From Marinobacter segnicrescens (lineage in GTDB: Bacteria > Pseudomonadota > Gammaproteobacteria > Pseudomonadales > Oleiphilaceae): a stretch of 64,000 nt of DNA. The translations under genes and the position numbers were made by a program. Shown here in pieces: positions 1 through 8,353 of the stretch. The stretch is taken from NCBI RefSeq assembly GCF_900111555.1, contig NZ_FOHZ01000002.1, forward strand, positions 124,001 to 188,000, read 5' to 3'. Within the stretch, counting starts at the first letter, position 1. Each line of letters starts with the position of its first letter. The notes under the pieces are model-generated. The model made no database searches and was not told where the DNA came from. It saw only the letters and a program-made list of their open reading frames with translations.

Positions 1-385
1 CGGTGATTTCCGTATGGGCAGGGCCGCGAGTGTACCGCCCGTTTCGCTCAGGCAGATGCGTCAGGCCGGCAGCGGCCAGGTGGGTTGTGCCTGCCTCCAA
101 GGCATCCAGCACAGCACTGGTGGACTCAAGCATCGTCCACTCGACCTGCCAGCCGCGAGCTTGGGCGTACTCACTGACAAGCGTGAACTCAGGACCGACG
201 GGGTTTTCATGTCGGTCCAGGTAGTAAGTGGTAGAGCCGTTACGTGTGGCGACATTCAATACGCCAGTATCAAACGGTGAGGCCAACGCCTCCGATTTGT
301 GCGTTACTTCCGTAGCGGATTCGCTGCAGCCAGCAACGGCGAAAGAGAGTGCCAGAATAGCGGAAACAAATAGCCGGAAAACCAT
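1..385 (-). CDS. MltF-like membrane-bound lytic transglycosylase, N-terminal part only
   Basis: The reading frame runs leftward off the window edge, so only about 128 N-terminal residues are visible. They begin with a lipoprotein signal (hydrophobic stretch ending in the lipobox AVAGC, Cys near residue 19), followed by the start of a type-3 solute-binding-like domain ('LNVATRNGSTTYY', then 'EFTLVSEYAQARGW'). That order is typical of MltF, which has an SBP-like domain followed by a lytic transglycosylase domain and acts on peptidoglycan from the outer membrane. The catalytic domain lies outside the window, so a plain SBP lipoprotein remains possible. In many gammaproteobacteria mltF lies beside purL; no purL is visible here. 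Confidence 0.72.
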   Translation of the reverse strand, partial: MVFRLFVSAILALSFAVAGCSESATEVTHKSEALASPFDTGVLNVATRNGSTTYYLDRHENPVGPEFTLVSEYAQARGWQVEWTMLESTSAVLDALEAGTTHLAAAGLTHLPERNGRYTRGPAHTEIT

Positions 386-595
386 GAACTACCCTTTGAG
401 CGGCTTTCTAGAATGATAACACCGCTGAATTTACTTCCTTTGCGGCAAATCAGATTCATCACCATCCCCGACGTTCTGTATCAGTGGTGCCTGTTGACAC
501 CCGACCATTGTGGACAGCCTGCTTTACCAGGCCAGGCGCAGTGGCAAGAATCAGGTCGCGGCGGGCGCGCACGTGGACATCGGCTGATACCCCGG

Positions 596-934
596 TCAAC
601 CTTCGGCCGAGAAGAGCATTTCATAGGGCCGCTCAATGGCCTGGCGCACGGCCGCCAGGGAAAAAGCCCGGACAAACCTGTCAAATGGCTGTCCCTCGAA
701 CCACAACTGCACCACCGGCAATGAAAATACCCGCTGAGCAGCACATAGCGGGCCTGCCGCCTCACAGTCAATCCAGACCATGGCAAGGTGTGGAAAGTCA
801 GCCCTGGCCATCTCCATCAATCGTGGTTTGATGGCCTGGCATACGCCACAGTGGCTGCCGCCAAACAGCACCATAACGGCGGATTGCGCCGCAATCAGCT
901 CATTCAGTTCAGATTCCGTAACGATTTGACGCAC
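596..934 (-). CDS. Small thioredoxin-family protein
   Basis: A 112-residue cytoplasmic protein with a single thioredoxin fold and a CGVC active site at residues 29-32, in the usual place after the first strand ('VMVLFGGSHCGVC'). The conserved cis-proline region appears as 'FSLPVVQLW'. It is close to TrxA in length but diverged, so it is probably an accessory thiol-disulfide oxidoreductase with unknown partners. The GTG start is supported by a strong GGGAGG ribosome binding site about 12 bases upstream. It is transcribed away from the DsrE-like remnant to its right and toward the MltF-like gene. Confidence 0.8.
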   Translation of the reverse strand: MRQIVTESELNELIAAQSAVMVLFGGSHCGVCQAIKPRLMEMARADFPHLAMVWIDCEAAGPLCAAQRVFSLPVVQLWFEGQPFDRFVRAFSLAAVRQAIERPYEMLFSAEG

Positions 935-1028
935 CCGGGCCTCCCGGCGGTGAAAGCTCCTCTTGAGCGTGACTTTATCACAGAGAAATAATCCTTCCGG
1001 CTCCTATAGTAATTGTGGAAGTTCGATA

Positions 1029-1214
1029 AACCCGAGAAGCAAGGGAATGCTGCGCGGACTCCTGAAGCAGGGTGGCACAGCCAACGTCTGTGCGCTGTAT
1101 CTGCCCAACAGCGAGTACACGAAGGATGACCTGATCGACGGCGTTGGCGTAGCCACGCCACCGCAAATGGCGGATCAGATGCTGAACCCGAAGATGCGTA
1201 CCTTCAGCTTCTGA
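1029..1214 (+). pseudogene. C-terminal remnant of a DsrE-family protein
   Basis: The last 60 or so residues of this frame ('NVCALYLPNSEYTKDDLIDGV', then 'PPQMADQM' and a terminal 'RTFSF') read like the C-terminal half of small DsrE/DsrF-like proteins, which are normally 115-150 residues. No N-terminal half is present: the sequence upstream of about 1029 is the promoter side of the thioredoxin gene and contains no matching frame. The only ATG (1047) has poor ribosome-binding spacing. I read this as a deletion remnant, although a short expressed protein cannot be excluded. Confidence 0.55.
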
Positions 1215-1243
1215 GCCCGTGCCGCTATGGGACACTAAGGGTT

Positions 1244-1280
1244 GCTGACCGACTTTGCGGAAGCCCCCAGGTCGGTCAGC
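1244..1280 (+). terminator. Stem-loop after the DsrE remnant
   Basis: A perfect 10-bp inverted repeat (GCTGACCGAC at 1244-1253 and its complement at 1271-1280) encloses a 17-base loop. It lies just after the DsrE-like frame and before the globin gene. No T-run follows, so a terminator function is only inferred. Confidence 0.35.
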
Positions 1281-1346
1281 GCTCACATATCTGCCTGCCC
1301 ACTGAACTTTCGGATCTCACCTACACTTCCCCATACTTTGTATGGT

Positions 1347-1352
1347 TATAAT
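1347..1352 (+). promoter_or_regulatory. Putative -10 element of the globin gene
   Basis: A perfect TATAAT lies 34 bases before the globin start codon. The region at -35 is poor, so an activator may be needed. Only the -10 element is well supported. Confidence 0.4.
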
Positions 1353-1385
1353 GCGCGCCCTCATTATTCGACCTGCGGACCCAAT

Positions 1386-1778
1386 ATGAACGCGACAGAC
1401 TCAGTGTTTCAGAGCTATGGCCGGTGTTGCCGTAACGAACAGTTTTTCAAGGATTTTTACAGTTTTTTCATGGACAGCTCTGACGAGATTCGCCAGCGCT
1501 TCGTGAACACCGACATGGCCGCCCAGCGCCACCTGCTTCGTAACGGCATCATGCAGCTTATCCTGGTGGCCCGTGGTATGTCGGACCGAAAACTGCGCGC
1601 CCTGGGAGAAAGCCATAACCGTCATAACTTCAACATCAATCCTGCGTGGTACACGCTATGGCTGAATGCCCTGATGAAGGCAGTCAACAAGCACGATCCT
1701 GAATACGACCGTGACCTGGATGCCCAATGGCGGGAAGTGCTTCATCCTGGCATAGAGCTGATCCGGGGGGCTTACTGA
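1386..1778 (+). CDS. Single-domain bacterial globin
   Basis: A 130-residue all-helical protein that fits the bacterial globin fold. The segment around residues 74-95 ('LGESHNRHNFNI' then 'WYTLWLNALMKAV') matches the F helix with the proximal heme histidine (probably H77, possibly H80) and the following G helix. There is no attached output domain. It could bind O2, NO or CO, for sensing or detoxification; the sequence does not decide. The ATG at 1386 follows a TATAAT element. The next gene in the same direction, 235 bases on, encodes a GAF-GGDEF-EAL protein, and globins are well-known sensory partners of diguanylate cyclases in fused globin-coupled sensors. Confidence 0.75.
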   Translation: MNATDSVFQSYGRCCRNEQFFKDFYSFFMDSSDEIRQRFVNTDMAAQRHLLRNGIMQLILVARGMSDRKLRALGESHNRHNFNINPAWYTLWLNALMKAVNKHDPEYDRDLDAQWREVLHPGIELIRGAY

Positions 1779-2013
1779 GCCTTGCATCCGCGATTGCCGG
1801 TGAGAGTTTGCCGGAAACCGGATGCCCAGTGTGTCTGGCTGAAGCCTGGCAGGCCAGACTCCCCCTCGAAGGAAGATCGCAAATCAATGTAATGCCAACA
1901 AAAACTTCCGGGTTGACTGGCATTTGGCGATCAGCCGTCAATAATGAAGGCAGGCATCGGATTCAGTCTGACCCGGGTTCGCACTCTGATGCCGGCCCGA
2001 CCCAGGAGTAATC

Positions 2014-4362
2014 GTGAAGTTATCGAGGACTGAACAACGCCGCCTGGAAGCCATAAGGCGCCTGGGCATTCTGGATACGCCCCCAGAAGAGCGCTTCGAG
2101 CGTCTGACCCGTATTGCCCAGCGTTTCTATCGTGTCCCCACCGCCTTGTTCACCGTGGTGGACGAGGAGCGCCAATGGTTCAAGTCCAGGCAAGGCCTGG
2201 AAGTCGATGAGACACCACGCTCCATAGCCTTCTGCGACCACGCCATCAAACGCGATACAGTATTCATCGTGGAGGATGCGACCAAAGATCCCAGATTCCG
2301 CCATAACCCCCTGGTTACGGGTGAAGACCACGTCCGCTTCTATGCCGGCATGCCAGTGCGGGAACCCAGCGGGTACAAGATAGGCACCCTCTGCATTATC
2401 GATACCGAGCCCCGCAAGGTGCCCGAGTTTGAACTGGACGTGCTGCGCAGCCTGGCCAGCCTGATCGAAGACGAAATCGAGCGGGCCTACCTGTCGGTGC
2501 ACAGGGAGGAGTATGTGTCCCTGTCACAACTGACCCGGGCCATCCACCGGGCCCAGAATATATTCCTTACCCACGACGACGAAACCGCTGCCTTCGAGCT
2601 GATGCTCAGCGACCTGCTGGCCCTGACCGGCAGCCAGTTCGGTTTTATCGGTGAGGTCTTGCAACGGGACAATGGCGATCGCTTCCTCAAGATTGGCGCT
2701 ATCACAAACATTGCCTGGAGCGCCGAAACGGAGGCCCTCTACCAGGAGGTAAAGCGCCGGGGCATGGTGTTTGACAACCCCCATAACCTGATCGGTGCCT
2801 CGCTGGAAAGCGAACAGATGGTGCTCTCCAACGACTTTACCAGTGATCCCCGGCGAGGCGGATTGCCGGAGGGGCACCCGCAAATCACCACCTATCTGGG
2901 TATCCCCATCTTTGCCGGTCACAGCCTCATTGGCCTGGTTGGACTGGCCAATCGCGCTGGCGGCTATTCCGAAGCGCTGGCAGACGAGCTCGACCCCCTG
3001 CTGCAGACAGTCGGTCAGCTGATCGAGCGGAAACAGCTTTACCGGGAGAAACTTGAGCACAAGCAAAGCCTGGAACGTGCCGCCAACTACGATGCCCTGA
3101 CAGGACTGCCAAACCGGCGCCGACTGACTGAAATCTTTGAGGAAGAGCTGGTGGAGGCCGATCGACGCAACGGGCTGGTCTCGGTCTGTTTTATCGACCT
3201 CGATGGCTTCAAGGAAATCAACGATGAATTCGGCCATGCGGTGGGCGACATGGTCCTCAGGGTCGTTGCCGAACGACTGCAGGAGTCCGTGCGTGAGCAC
3301 GACATCATCGCCCGGCTCGGTGGTGACGAGTTCGTGGCAATTCTTCGGGATGTCAATGAGGACAAGGTTTACCACCGCATCCTCGAATCGGTGCGCCAGC
3401 CTGTCAGTCATCGCCAGCATAACCTGCAGCTGTCCTGTAGCATGGGCGTTACCGTCTACCCGGAAGACAACGCCGACCCGGACCTGTTGCTGCGGCACGC
3501 TGACCAGGCCATGTACGCTGCCAAGGAGTCCGGCAAGAATCAGTATCGCCGGTTTGACCTGGATACCCATGTGTCGCGCAAGGAGAAGCTGAGAATCCTG
3601 GACCAGGTTCCCCAGGCACTGGAGGACAGCCAGCTTGAGCTCTTCCTGCAACCCAGGATGGACTTGCAGAGTAACACCGTGGCGGGCTTTGAAGCGCTGA
3701 TTCGCTGGCAGCATCCAACACAGGGCCTGCTTGGGCCGATCGAATTCCTGCCCTACCTGGAATACACCGAGTATGCCGATGCCATCGGGCGCTTCGTCAT
3801 GACGGACGCGATCAACAAGCTCCGGCAGTGGCACCAGGCTGGCCTGCCCTGGTCCATCAGCATCAACCTGAGCCCGTCCCATTTCCTCAGTTCAGGGTTC
3901 GAGGAAGACCTTGCGGAGGCACTGGATGGCTGCGACGAAACGATCCGGAGCAAGCTGATTCTCGAACTGCTGGAAACCACGGCGCTGGACGATTCGGACA
4001 CCGTCATCAAACGACTGCAGGCGTGCCGCTCCATAGGGGTAGACCTGGCCCTGGATGATTTTGGCACCGGTTACTCCTCCCTCGACTACTTCCGCCGCCT
4101 GCCGGTTCAGGAAATCAAGATCGACCGGTCCTTTGTCACGGACATGCTCAGCGATGAAGAGGACCAGATGGTCGTGGGGGCCATCATTGACCTGTCAGAA
4201 AACTTTCACCGGCGGGTGGTGGCTGAAGGGATTGAAGATGCAGACACCCGCGATCGCCTGCTGGAAATGGGCTGCCACGTGGCCCAGGGGTATTTCTGGG
4301 CCAGGCCGATGCCAGCGGATGAAGCAATGGCATGGGCGAAACGTTTCACCAGAGAAAAGTGA
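2014..4362 (+). CDS. GAF-GAF-GGDEF-EAL c-di-GMP turnover protein
   Basis: A 782-residue soluble protein. It has a first GAF domain (about 20-160, with the 'EERFERLTRIAQRFY' opening common to such sensors), a second GAF domain (about 185-340), a GGDEF domain (about 370-530) and an EAL domain (about 540-780). The cyclase motif is intact (ARLGGDEF) with an RxxD inhibitory site (REHD) just before it. The phosphodiesterase residues also look intact: EALIRW, 'SINLSP', DDFGTGYSSLDYF and 'VVAEGIED'. Both activities are therefore possible. The GTG start has a good site (CAGGAG). It ends 14 bases before a PilU-like gene, suggesting co-transcription and a link between c-di-GMP and twitching motility. 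Confidence 0.92.
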   Translation: MKLSRTEQRRLEAIRRLGILDTPPEERFERLTRIAQRFYRVPTALFTVVDEERQWFKSRQGLEVDETPRSIAFCDHAIKRDTVFIVEDATKDPRFRHNPLVTGEDHVRFYAGMPVREPSGYKIGTLCIIDTEPRKVPEFELDVLRSLASLIEDEIERAYLSVHREEYVSLSQLTRAIHRAQNIFLTHDDETAAFELMLSDLLALTGSQFGFIGEVLQRDNGDRFLKIGAITNIAWSAETEALYQEVKRRGMVFDNPHNLIGASLESEQMVLSNDFTSDPRRGGLPEGHPQITTYLGIPIFAGHSLIGLVGLANRAGGYSEALADELDPLLQTVGQLIERKQLYREKLEHKQSLERAANYDALTGLPNRRRLTEIFEEELVEADRRNGLVSVCFIDLDGFKEINDEFGHAVGDMVLRVVAERLQESVREHDIIARLGGDEFVAILRDVNEDKVYHRILESVRQPVSHRQHNLQLSCSMGVTVYPEDNADPDLLLRHADQAMYAAKESGKNQYRRFDLDTHVSRKEKLRILDQVPQALEDSQLELFLQPRMDLQSNTVAGFEALIRWQHPTQGLLGPIEFLPYLEYTEYADAIGRFVMTDAINKLRQWHQAGLPWSISINLSPSHFLSSGFEEDLAEALDGCDETIRSKLILELLETTALDDSDTVIKRLQACRSIGVDLALDDFGTGYSSLDYFRRLPVQEIKIDRSFVTDMLSDEEDQMVVGAIIDLSENFHRRVVAEGIEDADTRDRLLEMGCHVAQGYFWARPMPADEAMAWAKRFTREK

Positions 4363-4376
4363 GCACGGACATTTGT

Positions 4377-5480
4377 ATGGAATTACCAGCCTACCTGAAA
4401 GTCATGGCCGACAAGGGCGCCTCGGACCTTTACCTGTCCACCGGTGCCCCGGTGATGATGAAGATCGAAGGCAAAACCGGCCCCGTCACCCAGAAGCCCC
4501 TGCCTGCCGGTTCCGTCAAGGAGCTGGCCTACTCGGTTATGAGTGACCGCCAGCGGGCGGAATTCGAAAAGAACCTGGAGCTGGATATGGCTGTCGGTAT
4601 CAGCCAGGTGGGCCGCTTTCGGCTCAACGTCTTCTGGCAGCGGGGTGAGGTAGCGATGGTCGTGCGCCACCTGAAGACGAATATCCCGTCCATCGAATCC
4701 CTGGGGCTGCCCCGGGTGCTGGAGCAGCTGATCATGCAACCTCGTGGGCTGATACTGGTCGTGGGCGCCACGGGTTCAGGCAAGTCCACGACCCTGGCAT
4801 CGATGATCGACTACCGTAACACCCACCGCTCAGGGCACATCCTGACCATCGAGGACCCGATCGAGTACACCCATCACCATAAGCAAAGCGTGGTGAACCA
4901 GCGGGAAGTCGGCACCGACACCCTGTCCTACGGTGAAGCCCTGCGCCGAGCCATGCGGGAAGCACCGGACGTGATCATGATCGGCGAGATCCGTGACCGG
5001 GAAACCATGAAGCACGCCCTCACCTACGCCGAAACTGGCCACCTGTGCCTGGCTACACTGCACGCCAGTAACGTCAACCAGACCATGCGTCGCATCGTCA
5101 ATTTCTTCCCGGAGCACGCCCACCGGGAGCTGCTGATGGACCTGAGCATGCACCTGCAAGCCGTCGTATCGCAGCGTCTGCTCAAGACCCCTGACGGCAA
5201 ACGGGCCGCGGCAGTGGAAGTGATGCTTGCCAGCCCCTACATCCGGGAACTGATCAACAAGGGTGAACTGGAGGGCATCGGCGAAATCATGGAGAAGAGC
5301 CCGGAACAGGGCATGCAAACGTTCGACCACGCCATCCTGGAACTCTACCGCCAGGGCCGGATTAGCCGCGAGGAAGCCCTCGCCAACGCGGACTCCCGCC
5401 ATAACCTGGAGGTCAGGATCCGCCTCGAACAGGGCGGCCTGGACTCCGGCAACGATCAGTTCAGTATTGACCCGTCCTGA
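4377..5480 (+). CDS. PilU/PilT-family type IV pilus retraction ATPase
   Basis: A 367-residue hexameric secretion-type ATPase. Visible motifs are the N-terminal 'KGASDLYLSTGAP' typical of PilT/PilU, Walker A GATGSGKST, the Asp box with 'ILTIEDPIEYTH', Walker B 'APDVIMIGEIRDRETM' and the His box 'TGHLCLATLHASN'. The 'SIEDPIEY'-type segment followed by 'QREVGTDT' and the C-terminal 'GMQTFDHAI' resemble PilU more than PilT. The start at 4377 gives the normal family N-terminus; the longer frame from 4332 overlaps the preceding gene. It lies apart from other pilus genes, so it may be an accessory retraction motor. It probably shares an operon with the upstream GGDEF-EAL gene. Confidence 0.88.
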   Translation: MELPAYLKVMADKGASDLYLSTGAPVMMKIEGKTGPVTQKPLPAGSVKELAYSVMSDRQRAEFEKNLELDMAVGISQVGRFRLNVFWQRGEVAMVVRHLKTNIPSIESLGLPRVLEQLIMQPRGLILVVGATGSGKSTTLASMIDYRNTHRSGHILTIEDPIEYTHHHKQSVVNQREVGTDTLSYGEALRRAMREAPDVIMIGEIRDRETMKHALTYAETGHLCLATLHASNVNQTMRRIVNFFPEHAHRELLMDLSMHLQAVVSQRLLKTPDGKRAAAVEVMLASPYIRELINKGELEGIGEIMEKSPEQGMQTFDHAILELYRQGRISREEALANADSRHNLEVRIRLEQGGLDSGNDQFSIDPS

Positions 5481-5567
5481 CGCCTCCGGAAAGACCCTGC
5501 ATAATCTATGGTAATAAAGTGTTAATGTCCCTAAGCTGAATGCTGTATTTTCCGGGAGGCCACATCG

Positions 5568-6299
5568 TTGTCGAAACTCAGGATCTGGCTGATCATTATT
5601 GCCTTGGGCGCATGGACGCCTTCGCAGGCGCTTGCCCAGACCCTGAGTGTCGCGGTACCCAGAATCCAGCATTTGCTGACCGCCGACAATTCCGGTATCT
5701 ACCAGCAAGTCATGGCGCTGGCGTTAGAGGGTTCAGGAATCGCGCTGGACCAGAAATTTCTGCCATACCGAAGGGCGCTGCGAGAGTTCGAGCAGGGCAA
5801 GGTTGACTGCATTTATTCCTTCACCGGTGTCCTGCAAAGCAGGCTTGGCGTAGATAAGGTCATTTACACCTACCCCTTGGGGACGTTCCGTTTTTATCTC
5901 TTCACGGAGCCTGGCGCGGCCATCATGACCTCTATTCCCGACACATTCGGTAAGACGACCGGCGGTATTATAGGCCACGACGTTTACCTGAAACCCTTCA
6001 TGGAACAGGGAATGGTCATAGATTGGGTGCGCACAGAGGCGCAACTCGTCGAAATGCTCGAACTTGGCCGGCTGGAAGTCATCGTGGCCGCCCTGCCGGA
6101 TATGCAGCCCTTTACCAATCGGCTGGCCTACGCCGCAGACCAGCCGCTTCTGGAGGACTTCGACCGACTGAACTGCCACAACACCGAACAAAACCGCACC
6201 GCGATCAGAACCATCTCGGAAAAGCTGCGCCGACTGCACGGGCAGGGTCGCTACGAGGAGATAGCCGGCGACTATTATTTGCCATTCAGTCACCCCTGA
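5568..6299 (+). CDS. Orphan periplasmic solute-binding protein (SBP type 3-like)
   Basis: A 243-residue protein with a Sec signal peptide (hydrophobic 'IWLIIIALGAW', cleavage likely after ALA near residue 23). The rest reads like a diverged amino-acid-type binding domain ('VAVPRIQHLL', 'LPYRRALREFEQGKVD', 'LELGRLEVIVAALPDM', C-terminal 'EKLRRLHGQGRYEEIAGDYY'). No permease or ATPase lies nearby. Such orphans can act as sensors or have lost transport function; the ligand is unknown. The start is TTG at 5568, supported by GGGAGG nine bases upstream. Roughly 260 bases after it hold no gene that I can recognise. Confidence 0.7.
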   Translation: MSKLRIWLIIIALGAWTPSQALAQTLSVAVPRIQHLLTADNSGIYQQVMALALEGSGIALDQKFLPYRRALREFEQGKVDCIYSFTGVLQSRLGVDKVIYTYPLGTFRFYLFTEPGAAIMTSIPDTFGKTTGGIIGHDVYLKPFMEQGMVIDWVRTEAQLVEMLELGRLEVIVAALPDMQPFTNRLAYAADQPLLEDFDRLNCHNTEQNRTAIRTISEKLRRLHGQGRYEEIAGDYYLPFSHP

Positions 6300-6557
6300 T
6301 GCCAGAAATCGGGAAGCACCCCCGGTTGATGAACCCACTTCTCCACTCCGGCAACCCATTCATCACCTCCATCATCGTTTTTGCAAAGCCCCAAAATCGA
6401 GTCAATTTGTGGCAACCAGGCTCTCCAGGTAAACAGAGAACAGGACGATTCCAGCCGCCAGGTGGTAACATCGACCGCTGTTCATAACGGCGTGCAGTCA
6501 ATAAACACGGGGGCACCTCCCGGACAAGAACGCTTATCACAATAAAAGGAGAGCACT

Positions 6558-7319
6558 ATGGATATTCAGAATCGCATCGTGGTCGTTACCGGCGCCGCCG
6601 GCGGCATTGGCAAGGCCCTCGCCCTTCGTTTCGCGAAGGCCGGCGCAAAGACCGTCGTCTGTGCCGACCTGGACCAGCAAGGCGCGGAAGCCACAGCCGC
6701 AGAGATCAACGGCGTGGCCCGGAAGGTCAATGTCGCCTCGGAAGAGGAGATCAAAGCCCTGATCGATGAGGTGGAAACGGAGCACGGCCCCATTGACCTG
6801 TTCTGCTCCAATGCCGGCATCATGGTACCGGGTGGCCCGGAAGCCTCGAATGAAGACTGGCAGAAGATCTGGGATGTGAACGTGATGTCCCACGTCTTTG
6901 CCGCCCGCCACCTGGCACCCCGCATGAAACAGCGTGGTTTCGGCTACTTCCTGAACACTGCCTCCGCCGCCGGTCTGCTTTCCCAGGTGGGTTCCGCGCC
7001 CTATGCGGTAACCAAGCACGCCGCCGTGGCACTGGCCGAATGGCTGGCCTTTACCTACGGCGACGATGGCATCAAGGTATCGGTACTCTGCCCCCAGGCG
7101 GTCCGGTCTGCCATGACCAAGGGGCACGAGGAAGGCGTTGCCAGCATTGATGGCATGCTGGAACCGGAACCGGTGGCCGACGCCTGCCTCAAGGCTATCG
7201 AGGAGGAGACCTTCCTGGTACTGCCCCACCCGCAGGTACTGAACTACTTCCGCAACAAGGCGGAGAACTATGACCGCTGGATCGGCGGCATGAAGAAGCT
7301 CAATCGCGCCTACAAGTAA
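6558..7319 (+). CDS. SDR-family oxidoreductase
   Basis: A 253-residue classical short-chain dehydrogenase. The N-terminal nucleotide-binding motif is TGAAGGIG (residues 11-18), followed by 'ADLDQQG', where the acidic residue after the second strand favours NAD. Other motifs are the 'CSNAG' NNAG-like element, a catalytic Ser in 'LNTASAAGLL' and YAVTK. The substrate cannot be told from sequence. The start has an AAAGGAGAG site. It stands alone, 260 bases before the liv-type transporter in the same direction, so it may or may not be related to the imported compound. Confidence 0.85.
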   Translation: MDIQNRIVVVTGAAGGIGKALALRFAKAGAKTVVCADLDQQGAEATAAEINGVARKVNVASEEEIKALIDEVETEHGPIDLFCSNAGIMVPGGPEASNEDWQKIWDVNVMSHVFAARHLAPRMKQRGFGYFLNTASAAGLLSQVGSAPYAVTKHAAVALAEWLAFTYGDDGIKVSVLCPQAVRSAMTKGHEEGVASIDGMLEPEPVADACLKAIEEETFLVLPHPQVLNYFRNKAENYDRWIGGMKKLNRAYK

Positions 7320-7442
7320 GTCTCCGGAACACGTCCGCCGCCAGGGCCAGCCCCCGGCGGTGGCCCCCGCACCCTGCACGTCCTGCCCCGCTGACACCTT
7401 AAAAGACACTTTTCCGCTGAATGAAAACTTCAGGTCATCAAC

Positions 7443-7472
7443 TTGACAACCCAGTCAGGTTCCATCTTTACT
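7443..7472 (+). promoter_or_regulatory. Putative sigma-70 promoter of the liv-type operon
   Basis: A perfect -35 hexamer TTGACA (7443-7448) is followed after 18 bases by TTTACT (7467-7472), a four-of-six match to the -10 consensus. It lies about 110 bases upstream of the first transporter gene. Nothing else is recognised between 7320 and 7579. Confidence 0.45.
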
Positions 7473-7579
7473 AGAACAGGTTCAAAGCCGGCCGTCACAA
7501 ACTGCAGTGATTCAAAGCAGTGGCCAGATAATAACAAGAACCCGTCGTCACACCGGCGGGCGAGACAGGGTGACGATCC

Positions 7580-8353
7580 GTGAGCGAAAACCAGCCTACC
7601 TCATCCGTGATTCTGGAAACCCGGGGCCTGACCAAGGACTTCAGGGGTTTCAAGGCGATCGAGGACGTCAATGTCAAGGTGCAGACCGGGCACATCCATG
7701 CCCTGATCGGTCCCAATGGTGCGGGCAAGACGACGTTCTTCAATCTGCTGACCAAGTTCCTCAAGCCGACCTCGGGCAAGATCCTCTACGACGGCGATGA
7801 CATTACCAACCATCGCCCGGCGGATATTGCCCAGCATGGCCTTATCCGCTCGTTCCAGATCTCGGCAGTGTTCCCGCACCTGTCTGCCCGGGAGAACGTC
7901 CGCATCGCCCTCCAGCGCAAGCTGGGCATCTCCTACCAGTTCTGGCGCTCTATCAGGGTGCTTGACCAACTTAACGAGGAAGCGCAGCACCTGCTCGAGC
8001 AGGTGGACCTTGGAGCGTTCGGCGACACCAAGGCCGTGGAGCTGGCCTATGGACGTAAACGGGCGCTGGAGATCGCCACCACCATCGCCCTGAAGCCCCG
8101 ACTAATGCTGCTGGACGAGCCTACCCAGGGCATGAGCGCAGAGGATGTACACACCGTTACCGACCTGATCCGGGAGGTGGTCAAGGACCGCACCATCGTG
8201 ATGGTCGAGCACAACCTCAACGTGGTCTCTACCCTGGCGGACCGTATCACCGTGCTCAACCGGGGCCGGGTGCTGGCCGAAGGGGATTACGACACCGTCT
8301 CCACCAACCCTGCCGTGATGGAAGCCTATATGGGGACCACCGATGCCGCCTGA
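7580..8353 (+). CDS. livG: Branched-chain-type ABC importer, ATPase 1 (LivG-like)
   Basis: A 257-residue ABC ATPase. Walker A is GPNGAGKT, the Q-loop region is 'LIRSFQISAVFPHL', the signature is a diverged 'LAYGRKR', and Walker B with its glutamate is 'LMLLDEPTQGM'. The LivG-type insertion between Q-loop and signature is present. It energises import with the neighbouring LivF-, LivK-, LivH- and LivM-like proteins. The start is GTG. Its 3' end overlaps the next gene by 11 bases, indicating translational coupling. The substrate is probably an amino acid or small carboxylate, since this family has broadened beyond leucine, isoleucine and valine. Confidence 0.88.
   Translation: MSENQPTSSVILETRGLTKDFRGFKAIEDVNVKVQTGHIHALIGPNGAGKTTFFNLLTKFLKPTSGKILYDGDDITNHRPADIAQHGLIRSFQISAVFPHLSARENVRIALQRKLGISYQFWRSIRVLDQLNEEAQHLLEQVDLGAFGDTKAVELAYGRKRALEIATTIALKPRLMLLDEPTQGMSAEDVHTVTDLIREVVKDRTIVMVEHNLNVVSTLADRITVLNRGRVLAEGDYDTVSTNPAVMEAYMGTTDAA

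Noticed and set aside
386..595. Possible small gene between mltF-like and thioredoxin genes
   Set aside because: One minus-strand frame reads plausibly for about 35 residues but has no start and no stop in suitable positions. I could not support a gene or a pseudogene.
1727..2011. 95-codon frame between the globin and GGDEF-EAL genes
   Set aside because: It overlaps the globin gene end, has no good ribosome site and no recognisable family.
7544..7576. CGTCAC/GTGACG inverted repeat before livG
   Set aside because: Only a 6-bp stem with a 14-base or longer loop; expected by chance and not convincing as a regulatory hairpin.
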